DNA of 24,751 nt. Origin: Isoetes engelmannii. Taxonomy: Eukaryota; Streptophyta; Lycopodiopsida; Isoetales; Isoetaceae. Below are positions 9,801-17,500 of this stretch, piece after piece. Under the pieces are notes generated by a model. It was not told where the DNA came from. It worked only from the letters and a program-made list of their open reading frames with translations, and ran no database searches. The stretch is from positions 1 to 24,751 of the forward strand of contig JAANSK020187766.1 in the NCBI GenBank assembly GCA_011763485.2. The letters are read 5' to 3'. Numbering within the stretch: the stretch's first letter is position 1; the number at the start of each line of letters is the position of its first letter. The position numbers and the translations under genes were made by a program.

Positions 9801-12546
9801 ATGCAAATCCAAATCGAATTTAGAAAACGAATTAGATCCTGATAGAACCCAGCTTGGAATTCACTTTTTGACACAAATCTGGCTGCTAGACTCGCTCTGA
9901 TCTCGCAGCAAGATTCAGACTTGATCTAGATATTCTTGCATGAAGATTTGCAAAGAAGACTGATGCCAATTCCTCTTATCAGACCTGCCAACTTGTTCCG
10001 ATCCATCCTGGTAAGTTCCGCCATTCATTTGCTTCTCGCGTTTAAGCTGTGGAACACTGTATGGATAGATGCAAGAATGTAGGTACACGAAAATAGCTAG
10101 GACAATAAGTAAAAAATGGATACTAACTACAAGAATTTAGCACTGGCAGAGCCAGCGCCTTGTCCATCTTAGAAATTGCACATTGGCAGTGCCTAGAAAC
10201 AAACGGGGCAATAGGTAGCTGTAAACCCAACGTAGCAAGCCGAAAGATAAAGGATATATAGGCAATAGTAAAAGATACCAAAGCTACCTTGTAGAGTCAA
10301 CTTGAAGCTTTAGTGCAACAAATGGAGCAACAAGAATAGAGAAGATTGCATGGTTCTTAAAGGGTGGCAACTAGATTATTATAATAATAGTGTAACTAAA
10401 TGAAAATATCCAATTGTAGGTGGAAGGGTGTAATCCCACAATTGGGCACATACTTTCCCTGTTCTTGAAGGCTTTTGCTTGTTGTGCTTTGTGGGCAGAT
10501 CAATCCCCTCCGAATCAAAGGTTGGAACAAATACTGCAAAGAATTGCTTGAAATCGTTAGGACAGGCCCGGAAACGGGATAAATTTGTGCTGATCGTTAA
10601 TAAGCTAGGGGATCAATTTTCTAGTCTCTCTACATACAATGACACCTGTTTACCCACGTGTTTACCCGGAAACACTTTCTGGTTCCAAATGTAATTATTT
10701 TTGGAATTTTTTTTGTCTGAAAACTTCATTGTTTCCTCATTGCTTTATAGGAGAGCCATGTCAGCAACATACATGCCATGCCTAGTCATCTATGAATAAT
10801 GACATGTGACATGTCATATGCTAACAATCTGTCATTGAGGCTGCTCTCAGTTTCAACACCGAGGAGTAGGATTGAGACAAGCACCACGTTGAATGGAGGC
10901 AATGAAGAGGAATATCTTAGCATTTTAAAAAATGGGACTTTCAAAGCAAACGATCCCTAGATACATCAAAGATTTAATAAATTACAATTATAAAAGTTAG
11001 AATTTTTTTTTGAAAAAAATCAAATGAATGGATTTCGGTTAATTCCATTTAATCTTTCTCACCTTGTGTTTTAACGATTATTCTCTATGATGGAAACTTC
11101 AATATGCTTGGCAAACAGATGATTTATCTTCAGCTAACTTCTTATACGATCCAAGGACAAAAATGTCATCGGCTCAATGGAGGGAACAAATTATTCTAAG
11201 ACACTTTGCACCAGTGGCAAGAATGCAAACAATAAGGCTGGTTGTTGCAGTGGCTGCACAATTTGAATGGAAGTTACATCAATTGGGCGTATCCGTTTGC
11301 ATCTGGAGAAGAATTGGGGTCAAACACGGAATTGACGATGAGACTTGTATGCATACCCAGTAATCATTAATTGCCAAAAAGGCAATGTTATGAATAGAAG
11401 TGTTTTGACCTCCTCGCATGGAACTGCTCCTGTCATTAGCTGAAGCACAAATATCTGTCATGCTGATCATTGCAAGTCTAAAGTTCCATATTTTGGGCGT
11501 TTTAGATGCCGTAACTAATCCCTAAAGTTACCAACCATGAGGCTTAAGTCATTTATAACAAATATGAGACGTATTGAACCATGGAACCACTTGCAAAGTA
11601 TCCCTTTCCAGTAGATATTGTATTTTATGTGCTTTTTTGAATTTAAGAAACAGATTTAAATGCAAATATAACCAATTTTTGGATTCAAATTATCTTGATG
11701 AGCTGTTTACTGGGCTGCATGTACATGTCAATAGGAGAACTTTGGAATGCTTAGAGTTGTGCTTTACTCTTCACATCGTTATAGCAAGACATCGTTATAG
11801 CAAGAAATATTGTCTGTTCTTTGAAACGAATTTCTGAATTAAATTTGCCTGCTTGGCAGCTTGAAAAGGTGTCAAGGGACGAGCTGGCATCCAGGCTGAC
11901 TTTGCAGGCATCTGTAGTTGCAATAGGGCAGATATCTCTTCCTGATACTGTCATAACTATTATGGATGTAGGTTTCTAAGCATTTATGGTATGCCAGTGG
12001 GTGGCAACTTGCTTTGCACTGTTTAGGTTGAAGCTGCAAATGATTCTTTTTTTGCAGACAAATGATTACTGTGCAATTCCACAAGCACTAAAGGATCAGG
12101 TTCTTTCACGGTATCCAGGTGCTTGCCGTGCTTTTTTGAAGACTGGAGGCGACTTCCCTTTTCTTTCACGTGCTGATGAGGTTACAGTATACGTGCAGGT
12201 ATTGCTACCTTGCTCATTCTTTATTTGTCTTCCTGCAGTCAATTGTTATGCATAATGTAGTTGTATTGTATTATTTACATAGCTGCATTTGAGGAGAGTT
12301 GGAGTTGAAGTCCAACCTACATTGAAAGGGAAGCTGTCATTAGCATTTGATAATGGTTCTCGAATTGTTGAAGATCACAAAGGTCTCAATGGTGGTGGAC
12401 CATTCCATGATGAGCAGGACCTACACAAGATGGGGAAGGATGCCTCTCAGTCGTCCGACAAATACAACACACAAAGAAATAGAGGAGAGACTTTCAGGCA
12501 ATTAGAAGCACATCTTTTTCCTGAAATGAGCGGGATTGCTAATTAG
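723..12546 (+). CDS. SPG21: Maspardin (SPG21/ACP33 family alpha/beta-hydrolase-fold protein), 5'-partial, six exons in window
   Basis: Six exons, each bounded by AG and GT, translate in one consistent frame to a protein collinear with plant and human maspardin. Diagnostic stretches are GYRVIAADAPPVW, HLYGSGIGGFLAQ, ELASRLTL, TNDYCAIPQALKDQ, LKTGGDFPFLSRADEV and the plant-type tail LHLRRVGVE. Coding segments are 723-821, 1075-1217, 1331-1439, 11860-11967, 12058-12198 and 12283-12546. About 70 N-terminal residues, including the start codon, lie in exons left of the window. In animals maspardin is a cytosolic and endosomal protein that binds CD4 and is mutated in Mast syndrome; its role in plants is not settled, and it is often regarded as a non-enzymatic member of the hydrolase fold. 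Here the nucleophile elbow reads GSGIGG, with glycine where family members have serine (GxSxGG). I see no frameshift or stop in the exons, so the gene is probably functional despite a 10.4-kb transposon-filled intron. Family identity is near certain; splice sites are read by eye. Confidence 0.93.
1075..1217 (+). CDS. SPG21: Maspardin exon carrying the nucleophile-elbow region
   Basis: The exon starts VHLYGSGIGGFLAQFFAQ and ends near MSWTSL. The acceptor is GTGTAG at 1069-1074 and the donor is GTGAGT at 1218. It ends in phase 2, and the split Leu codon is completed by the next exon. The elbow glycines are encoded at 1087-1104; the codon aligned with the family serine is GGC at 1093-1095. Confidence 0.92.
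1331..1439 (+). CDS. SPG21: Maspardin exon just before the giant intron
   Basis: The exon encodes INWAPEFLLKRYILSGIRDG through DSIDFVVDQ. The acceptor is TTGGCAG ending at 1330. The donor GTGCAT at 1440 is weaker than the neighbouring GTGAGT donors. One base completes the preceding Leu codon, then 36 whole codons follow, ending in phase 0. Confidence 0.92.
1440..2296. other. Giant intron, left part, nothing recognised
   Basis: The sequence is AT-rich, with a short TA run near 1580-1592 and no coding similarity seen in either strand. Confidence 0.6.
2297..2492. repeat. 98-bp tandem duplication, two copies
   Basis: Copy one is 2297-2394 and copy two 2395-2492. Both begin TTATA(A/G), share TAAAACTTAGTGATAAAGCT and GTGATTCTGTATCCTAC, and differ at roughly a tenth of positions plus small indels. 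A third start (TTATAG) follows at 2493 but does not continue. Confidence 0.85.
2651..2726. repeat. 76-bp direct repeat, copy 1
   Basis: It begins GTATTCAAAAACGTCC and ends CAACACGTCA. It matches 2844-2919 at all but two adjacent-region positions, with an offset of 193 bp. Confidence 0.88.
2844..2919. repeat. 76-bp direct repeat, copy 2, inside the Copia B 3' LTR
   Basis: This is the same sequence as 2651-2726 except for two substitutions. This copy lies about 80 bp inside the LTR whose terminus is at 2996. Confidence 0.88.
5266..7395 (-). mobile_element. Rearranged LINE fragment (RT end to C-terminal CCHC region)
   Basis: On the reverse strand the element starts inside the RT domain (SSPTLHGLYIDELESF, equivalent to LSPTLFGLFIDELE) at about 7395. 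It runs through the post-RT region with KTKVMV, VEVVSHCTYLGVQFK and PAALYGGLIWG, and reaches the C-terminal motif SISSHQLEVEVGR ... CQLNVIESEEQFIFTCPVY near 5750-5880. The YADD segment of RT is missing: the frame passes from FILLY directly to TKVMV. About 465 bp are present twice in tandem (see separate entry). Several frame changes are visible. The 5' end is truncated as usual for LINEs. No clear poly(A) tail is seen at the 5266 end, where the sequence enters Copia B integrase. It is not active. Confidence 0.85.
6302..7265 (-). repeat. Tandem partial duplication within the LINE (about 465 bp x 2)
   Basis: Copies at about 6302-6772 and 6805-7265 both encode KTKVMV ... TYLGVQFK.PI.SMKDAAYARLTKGY ... 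FQDVPAKL ... PLQLDAAFQLVSFLH. The offset is about 501 bp. By eye they are about 85% identical, with the copy at lower coordinates better preserved. Confidence 0.83.
7547..7656. repeat. MITE-like inverted-repeat element, 110 bp
   Basis: Arms at 7547-7580 and 7624-7656 are near-perfect reverse complements: TTTTCGT.TT.CAGCCCCCC followed by TCT and AACGTGGCA. The loop is about 43 bp. Arms of about 33 bp with a short loop are typical of a small non-autonomous TIR element. No clear target duplication was found, so the superfamily is undetermined. The outer TTTTCG/CGAAAA may be flank rather than arm. Confidence 0.6.
7657..9640 (-). mobile_element. Copia fossil A: gag through integrase, 3' half lost
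   Basis: Read on the reverse strand, the order is: a gag start MATDKINIL near 9636; a gag block LQQLMALREKYLAAGD near 9290-9340; a zinc-knuckle remnant CWYCGKK near 9130; a GAG-pre-integrase motif LWHARFGHNHLPAFQHP near 8700-8770; integrase core (DVFSRYTWIFPVKFKSQAF) at about 8346-8585; and the post-integrase block GYPTNMERQRCFDP ... VFASRCVH near 7740-7860. RT and RNase H are absent. It duplicates the integrase-end region present in Copia B with a different sequence, so the two are separate elements. It is heavily decayed, with many breaks, and is interrupted by the solo LTR at about 7995-8234. No 5' LTR or PBS could be set with confidence beyond 9640. Confidence 0.8.
7995..8234 (+). mobile_element. 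Solo LTR (Copia-like) inserted in Copia A
   Basis: About 240 bp begins TGTTGGAGTTAGTAAAC and ends CCTTATCA. It lacks coding sequence and has a TATAAG box near 8140. The interrupted Copia A sequence resumes immediately. CCCTG occurs at 7992-7996 and again at 8235-8239, consistent with a 5-bp target duplication in which the left copy overlaps the LTR's TG. Its sequence differs from the Copia B and Copia-1 LTRs, so it comes from a third family. It is oriented with the maspardin gene. Confidence 0.72.
9641..11150. other. Giant intron, unassigned stretch
   Basis: The sequence between the Copia A gag start and the RT remnant shows no recognisable protein similarity. The part next to 9640 may be Copia A leader or LTR: GCTCTGAT at about 9893 resembles part of a tRNA-Met primer site. 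A small hairpin CCAATTGT/ACAATTGG lies at 10410-10445. Confidence 0.5.
11180..11300 (+). mobile_element. Copia reverse-transcriptase scrap
   Basis: The forward frame reads FAPVARMQTIRLVVAVAAQF followed by EWKLHQLGV, matching the conserved Copia RT block ETFAPVARMETIRLLLALAA.. W..YQMDV. No other part of that element is visible nearby, so it is a short isolated remnant about 560 bp before the next maspardin exon. Confidence 0.75.
11301..11859. other. Giant intron, right end
   Basis: I recognise no gene or repeat here. It ends in the maspardin acceptor at 11859. Confidence 0.55.
11860..11967 (+). CDS. SPG21: Maspardin exon just after the giant intron
   Basis: The exon has 36 codons, from LEKVSRDELASRLTLQ to TVITIMD, continuing directly from FVVDQ at 1439 as in human maspardin (MVDRLESLGQSELASRLTL). 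The acceptor is TTGGCAG ending at 11859 and the donor is GTAGGT at 11968. The reading frame is kept across the 10.4-kb intron. Confidence 0.92.
12058..12198 (+). CDS. SPG21: Maspardin exon (TNDYCAIPQ ... LSRADEV)
   Basis: The exon has 47 codons in phase 0. The acceptor is TTTGCAG ending at 12057 and the donor is GTATTG at 12199. It contains the strongly conserved plant blocks TNDYCAIPQ and LKTGGDFPFLSRADEV, matching human LKTGGNFPYLCRSAEV. Confidence 0.93.
12283..12546 (+). CDS. SPG21: Maspardin last exon with stop codon
   Basis: The exon begins LHLRRVGVEVQP, the conserved end of the hydrolase domain. It continues into a polar low-conservation tail rich in Asp, His, Asn and Gln, and stops with TAG at 12544-12546. 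Plant maspardins vary in this tail. No canonical AATAAA was seen in the next 200 bases. Confidence 0.88.
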   Translation: MHLRRVGVEVQPTLKGKLSLAFDNGSRIVEDHKGLNGGGPFHDEQDLHKMGKDASQSSDKYNTQRNRGETFRQLEAHLFPEMSGIAN

Positions 12547-13796
12547 CCAAAAAAGTAACTTGTTATTTTCTGAATCGATTCATGGTTATGAGTGGATATA
12601 ATGGATATGATTGTAGGTGCTCAGCATTCTGGCCGAAGTTATTAGCTTAACTAGTTGTTCAGGCTTAATTAAGCTGCCAGAATTTGTTTAATTGCTGCTT
12701 TGTTGAATGTATAGCGTTACTGCCTTTCTCTCTGTTTATGTGCACAGCAGTTTTAAAAGATTTGCACAGACAATCCTGTCTTCGTTTTTTCCTCTTGTCG
12801 ACAATCCCGCTTTAGTATTTTTCTCTAGTTTCACAATAGCTAATTCCCTAATTTTCATCTCGTGTGGCTAGCGTGTTAGTCCAACGTTGGTTGCTTTGCA
12901 TGTTTAAACCCCCTTCGTGAGTGCGACATTCCTCCTGCCTTGTTTTTAATTCTTGGCTGGCCGGACGTTTGACAGAATCTTTTGCAGAAGGCCAGGTTTG
13001 AAAAAAAAAAAATGTTTCGCCAAAAAAATAAGTGGCCGGCTAGAGATGTATCACTAAACAGATCATACGCATGAATATTGATAAGCATTGTGGTGGAGGC
13101 CGTTAGATATAAATTAGTAATGGTGCCTATCGTTCTTGGGCATAAGTTTGGAGCTTGTAAATTTGTGATCGATAAAGCAAGGTACATACTATAAGTTGCA
13201 TCAAGTGACACAATTACAAAATTCACGAACAACAAATTTTGTACATGCATCAATTTGAATTACTTGTAATCCATGGTGCCCCCAAGCCATTGGGCAATGC
13301 AGACCACTTTGCTTGATGTAGCAATGTCATTATTCATCGTATATGATCATCTTACATTGCAGAACGGGCAATCAAAAGCCTGGATTATTTTGATGTTCTC
13401 TTGTTGCATATGTATTGAAAGTTAGAGTGCTTCTCTACATTGTCTATATGGACATATCATGTTATTATAGCACCTTGGGCAACTATCAAATTGAACAAAT
13501 GCAAGCATCTACAATACATGAACATCTTACCCAACTAAACATGATGCAATATGTCGACATCCAATGTCTCGCGTGCACCCTTTAAGCAACCATTCTAAGA
13601 TTGTCAAATGGACTACCCTATTCAATTTGGATTAATAATGATTTTACTAAAAAACAGCTCCAGGAACACACGGAACAATTGTAGATCTTTAAGGAGGCAA
13701 AGCAAGCGGAAAAAAAAAAAAAAAGCATTTTGGAGGCGTGGCAAGGTTGTGATAGAAAGCCAGGACGATGCATAGGTAAGTGAGACTACCAGAATA
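12547..13796. other. Maspardin 3' flank and intergenic sequence
   Basis: It contains the presumed 3' UTR, which has no canonical AATAAA close to the stop, then AT-rich sequence. A-runs lie at about 12999-13011 and 13710-13725. The second may mark the edge of, or a promoter-side tract for, the following LINE. No coding similarity was seen. Confidence 0.55.
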
Positions 13797-14650
13797 ATGT
13801 GTTGGAACATTAATTCTATTAGCCAATATAAAGTAGAGGTAGTATATGATTTATTTGCAGATGTACGTTTTGTTTTTCTTGGAAACATGTGAGAATGAAG
13901 AGAAAGGTTTACCTAATATTCATGGATTCATATTGTCACATTCTGTTTGGTGTAATGAAAGATGGCGCTCAAAGGGCCATGGGGTGATAGCATGTTATGT
14001 AAAATCACACATGAAACATTTGATAAAACTAGTGGAAGGAATGGGGTCAATGCAAATATCTGGATTGAAGTACCTGGCCAGAAGGATTTTTGTGGCAGGT
14101 TGTTACATTCCTCCAAGAGAGTCTCCAGTATATAATACAGAGAACACCTAGACAGAGATAACCCATTTTTCAGTTTGGAGCAGGATGTGCTTTCCTTGAT
14201 GTAGCTGACTAGGATGTGCTTTCCTTGATGTCACTAAGTGATATTCTCTTACTAGCTGACTTAACGGACATATTGCTAATAAGAAAGCAGCTATAGCTAG
14301 CATGGAAGAGGAACCCCTATGGGTTGAAATGCTTGATGACACAGAAGTGTACCAAAAAAGTTGGAATAGAAATACTGTAGACAAAATAAGATGGCCTACA
14401 CCTCAAGGTAACCATGTACTTAATATATGTAGCGAGATTGATTTGCTGGTATATAGTGGTACACTTCTATTCCCTTATACAGGTAAATGCACATGCAGAA
14501 ATGCTAGTGTTGTTGATCTTGTTCTTGCTATCTCAATTTGTGGAACAGATGTTGCATATGTCTATTGGGGAAGAGATGGAGAAGATTCCAGATCACGCTC
14601 CACTAACAGTTGTCTTAAACACAAAGAAATATGTTTGCAGTCAGGATTGT
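13797..14650 (+). pseudogene. LINE-1 endonuclease domain, frameshifted
   Basis: Endonuclease motifs appear in order but in different frames: CWNINSIS at 13800; LETCENEEKGLPNIHGF near 13880; GHGVIACYV near 13977; FVAGCYIPP near 14090; the NRNTVDKIRWPTPQGN ... NASVVDLVLA block at about 14360-14530; and the DHAPLTVVL end motif near 14597. A 21-bp segment beginning AGGATGTGCTTTCC is repeated at 14182 and 14211, disrupting the middle of the domain. APE-type endonucleases nick the target DNA for target-primed reverse transcription; this one is broken. Confidence 0.78.
14182..14231. repeat. 21-bp direct repeat inside LINE-1 endonuclease
   Basis: Copies begin AGGATGTGCTTTCC at 14182-14202 and 14211-14231. 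They are identical with a 29-bp offset, indicating a small local duplication. Confidence 0.85.
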
Positions 14651-14865
14651 AATGTCTTTAAGTCTAGAATCTGCATGAACTGTCATAAGGCAGAGAGGTA
14701 CATGGAAAAATGTGAAGCAAGAGGATCTGAGATAAGTTGGCCTAGGGATACTGATGCACTGAGTAAAAATTTGGCAAAACTGGTATTGGGTGTTGCTACC
14801 GAGTGTTTTGTCTTAGGTAGAAAGTTGAAAGGATTGCAACAGGCGCTTAAACCCAATGGCGTTGA

Positions 14866-15820
14866 TTGGCCAAGTGCATAAACCCTATCATAATGCCAGA
14901 TGTTAATGAACTCAATAATATTGAATATTTGCAGGATGCAAAGTGGTGCTTCCCGTTGGAAGATCTAGAAGAAGGGTTAAGTAAGCTTGCCAATGGAAAA
15001 GTGACCGATGCAATAGGGTTGGTGGCAGAAATGTTTAAATGGGCAGGTAACTCTATGCATATAGCATTGTTGTCACTATTTAACTCTGTCTTGGGTGAAG
15101 GCTTTCCATGCACTTGGCAACTAAATAGAGTTATCCCTCTACACAAAAATGGAGATGAAGATGATCCAGGGAATTATTGGATGATTTTGGTGAGTAGTCT
15201 ATATGCCAAATTATTTGCTGCCATGTTGAATTGTAAATTGAGTGCTTGGACAGAAGAGTATAATGTTAGAGCCATTGGGCAAGCAAGCTTTAGGCCTAAA
15301 AAATCCACAATAGACCACTTGGTGTCTTTGCATGCTATGATCAAATCAGTAAAGGGGAAGAAAAAGCCACTCTATGTCCTTTTTGTTGACTATATCAAAG
15401 CATTTGACACAGTATCTCGTGAAAATTTATGGGAAAGAATGGAAACCTTGGGGGTACCAATTGAAGTTCGACATACAATGAAAATACTTTATGAGAAAGT
15501 CTTGGTGCAATTATCTTTTCCTTACATTGAACATTGTACAGAGGTAGTGGAAAGCAACATTGGAGTGAAGCAAGGGTGTCCTTTGTCGCCTTGTCTATTT
15601 GGTTTGTTTATAGATCAATTAGAGAATTGGATAATAGAATATGTTGGGGGAGGTACTCCATTGTCTAACTATGTGGTTCTGTTGCTCCTATATGCGGATG
15701 ATATGGTTCTTCTTTCCCGCTCAATTGCAGGCATGCAAAAGCATTTAGACGCATTAGCCTATTTGTGTGATGAAAAAGGTATACAGGTAAATATGTCAAA
15801 GACTAAGATGATGGTTTTTT
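14866..15820 (+). pseudogene. LINE-1 reverse transcriptase domain, open frame cut by Copia-1
   Basis: A single open frame of about 318 LINE codons covers the RT fingers and palm. Motifs are PLHKNGDEDDPGNYWMI, GQASFRPKKSTIDHLVSLHA, VDYIKAFDTV (first catalytic Asp), GVKQGCPLSPCLFGLFIDQLE and LLYADDMVLLSRS (YADD catalytic pair), then VNMSKTKMMVF. All three catalytic aspartates are present. The frame ends a few codons into the Copia-1 LTR, which supplies the stop. The thumb and C-terminal part lie beyond Copia-1 at 21304 onward. This is the best-preserved LINE RT in the window. Confidence 0.88.
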
Positions 15821-16455
15821 TGAAGAATAGATAATGTTAAGCTGTACATGTATACAACACAATCTGTGATAATGGATCACATATCCATGACTGAAAATAT
15901 TTGTTAGCTATGGAGATAATGTAGAGCAGATCTGGAGACACCAATTTATAGGGTATGATATGATCCGAATTTGGTTGAAGAAAAAGAAAAAGGGGAATGG
16001 CCTAAAGTTAGTTATGTGAATCGTGGCTTTGGAATTTTGAGGACCTTATATTTTATAGGGGGGTGCTTAATATAGGAAAGCCATTTCGGTCGAATGAAAT
16101 TTAAGGCATGTGTGATATTGAAAATAGTGGCTACTATCTATGGTGCAAGTTGGAGATCGGTCCGGCAGCCTTGCCGGACTGATACTGATAAATTGAAGCA
16201 GTAAGATTAGATTGAATTAGTTCTGTGAAGCGGAAGACATCTGCAGATCCAAGCTTGGGCTCGCCAAAACAAGTCGACGTTGCATTTGTAAACCCGAGTT
16301 CCCATTGCTACAGTGATTCTACTGTAGCTTTAAACCATTGAGTATTGTATTTGAGATATTTTAGAATTGAGAGAAGTTTTAACACCCAAATCGTGCCTAG
16401 TGCTATAAGTGCTTGTCTACTATAAAATTTCAAATTCTTGTCTAACAATTCTTCA
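15821..16455 (+). repeat. Copia-1 5' LTR (635 bp)
   Basis: It starts TGAAGAAT and ends ATTCTTCA, an 8-bp perfect terminal inverted repeat with TG...CA ends. A TATAAAA lies at 16421. It is about 99% identical to 20633-21298. Confidence 0.95.
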
Positions 16456-16456
16456 T

Positions 16457-16468
16457 TGGTATCAGAGC
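16457..16468 (+). other. Copia-1 primer-binding site (tRNA-iMet)
   Basis: TGGTATCAGAGC lies one base after the 5' LTR. It is the standard complement of the 3' end of plant initiator tRNA-Met used by Copia elements. Confidence 0.93.
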
Positions 16469-16475
16469 ACAGGAT

Positions 16476-17500
16476 ATGTCATCCAGATTTGGAGCAAATC
16501 TCTTGAATGCTATTGAAGTATTCAAGGGAGAAGGGGGATTTCAAATATGGAAGGAGAGCATAAAGCAAGTTTTGGAATTTGAGAACTTGTGGTATCTAAT
16601 TGATGACAATGCCACAAGACGCCCAACTGTTTCTGCAGCAGGAGTGTTAAGTGTAACCTCTGAAGGGTCTTCAAATGAGGAAGTAGGTGAAGACAGACCT
16701 GCAAGAAGGACCATTGTAAATTCTGAAGTAGATGAAAATCTGAATGTGATGGAAGCACAAGCCATAATAACTTGCAAGGTTGGAGCAGTCATCAAGCTAA
16801 AGCTAAGGGGAATGTCCCCTAAGGAACATGGTTAAAACTTATGAAGCTAAGTCTTCATCTCAGATAGATGTCTTGGAGAAACAATTGAAGAGATTAAAAT
16901 TACATGATAAAGACAAACTGACTGAATTCTTTGAGAAGTTTGACGCCATTGTTGCAGATCTTGAAGGTGCAGGAGTGGTCCTCAATGACCAATATCAGAG
17001 TTTAGCCATTGCAAGGTCCGTTTCTCACAATACCCAACTAGCTACCTTGCTTAGGAATGTGGCAGTTTCGAAGGAGCATGCAGTCCAAATGGTAAGGACT
17101 GAATTTGAGCAGGTTATGGAAGATGAAGATCATGCAGAAGTACTGTATACCAGCAAATTCAAAGGCAAGAAGGTGAGCAGTTTAGGTAACAAAGGCAAAG
17201 TAGGGCCCTGCTACAATTGTGACATGTATGGTCACCTCAAAATTGATTGTCCTAAGCCTGCCAAAGAGGTGATATGCTATAACTGTGATGGGAAGGGGCA
17301 TGTAGCAGCCAGCTGTCCCAGTCGAGGAGGGGGTTCACCAAAGGGCAGAGGTAGAGGAAAGGGTGGAAACACTCGTGGTGGTTTTGGTAACAGGGGCAGG
17401 GGTACTACTCGTGGAAATCCAAGTGTGAATCTCACACAAGAAACCAAGAATGATGAAGAAGAGGCAAATGAAGATGAAGAGGTAAGTGGTTTTGGTTTAA
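16476..17500 (+). pseudogene. Copia-1 gag region, with two zinc knuckles
   Basis: It begins with MSSRFGANLLNAIEVFKGEG and QIWKESIKQVLE, the usual Copia gag N-terminus close after the PBS. A UBN2-like helical region follows (LHDKDKLTEFFEKFDAIVAD). Two CCHC zinc knuckles lie at 17209-17250 (CYNCDMYGHLKIDC) and 17275-17316 (CYNCDGKGHVAASC), followed by a Gly/Arg-rich stretch. The family normally uses this protein to form the particle and bind RNA. It is a fossil; its breaks are counted in the whole-element entry. Confidence 0.88.

Larger units (their letters stand above)
1440..11859 (+). other. Giant maspardin intron (10,420 bp) filled with transposon remains
   Basis: The flanking exons are adjacent in the protein and phase 0, so the whole interval must be removed as one intron, unless exons skipped by my reading lie within. 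The neighbouring visible introns are about 80-250 bp. At least two Copia fossils, a rearranged LINE, a solo LTR, a MITE-like element and a Copia RT scrap account for roughly two thirds of its length. The main elements (Copia A, Copia B, the LINE) are antisense to the gene. Confidence 0.88.

Noticed and set aside
9890-9905. Primer-binding site of Copia A on the reverse strand (GCTCTGAT)
   Set aside because: Only eight bases match the tRNA-Met site and no LTR end could be placed beside it.
10479-10694. 71-codon forward open frame in the giant intron
   Set aside because: No recognised motif, short, and no splice-compatible continuation. Treated as chance.
11279-11470. Reverse-strand open frame beside the Copia RT scrap, considered as a Copia RNase H piece
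   Set aside because: The DICASANDR... stretch does not carry the RNase H landmarks, so the similarity is too weak to call.
12876-13253. 125-codon reverse open frame after the maspardin gene
   Set aside because: Hydrophobic, low-complexity translation with no recognised family and no conserved block. Likely chance in AT-rich sequence.
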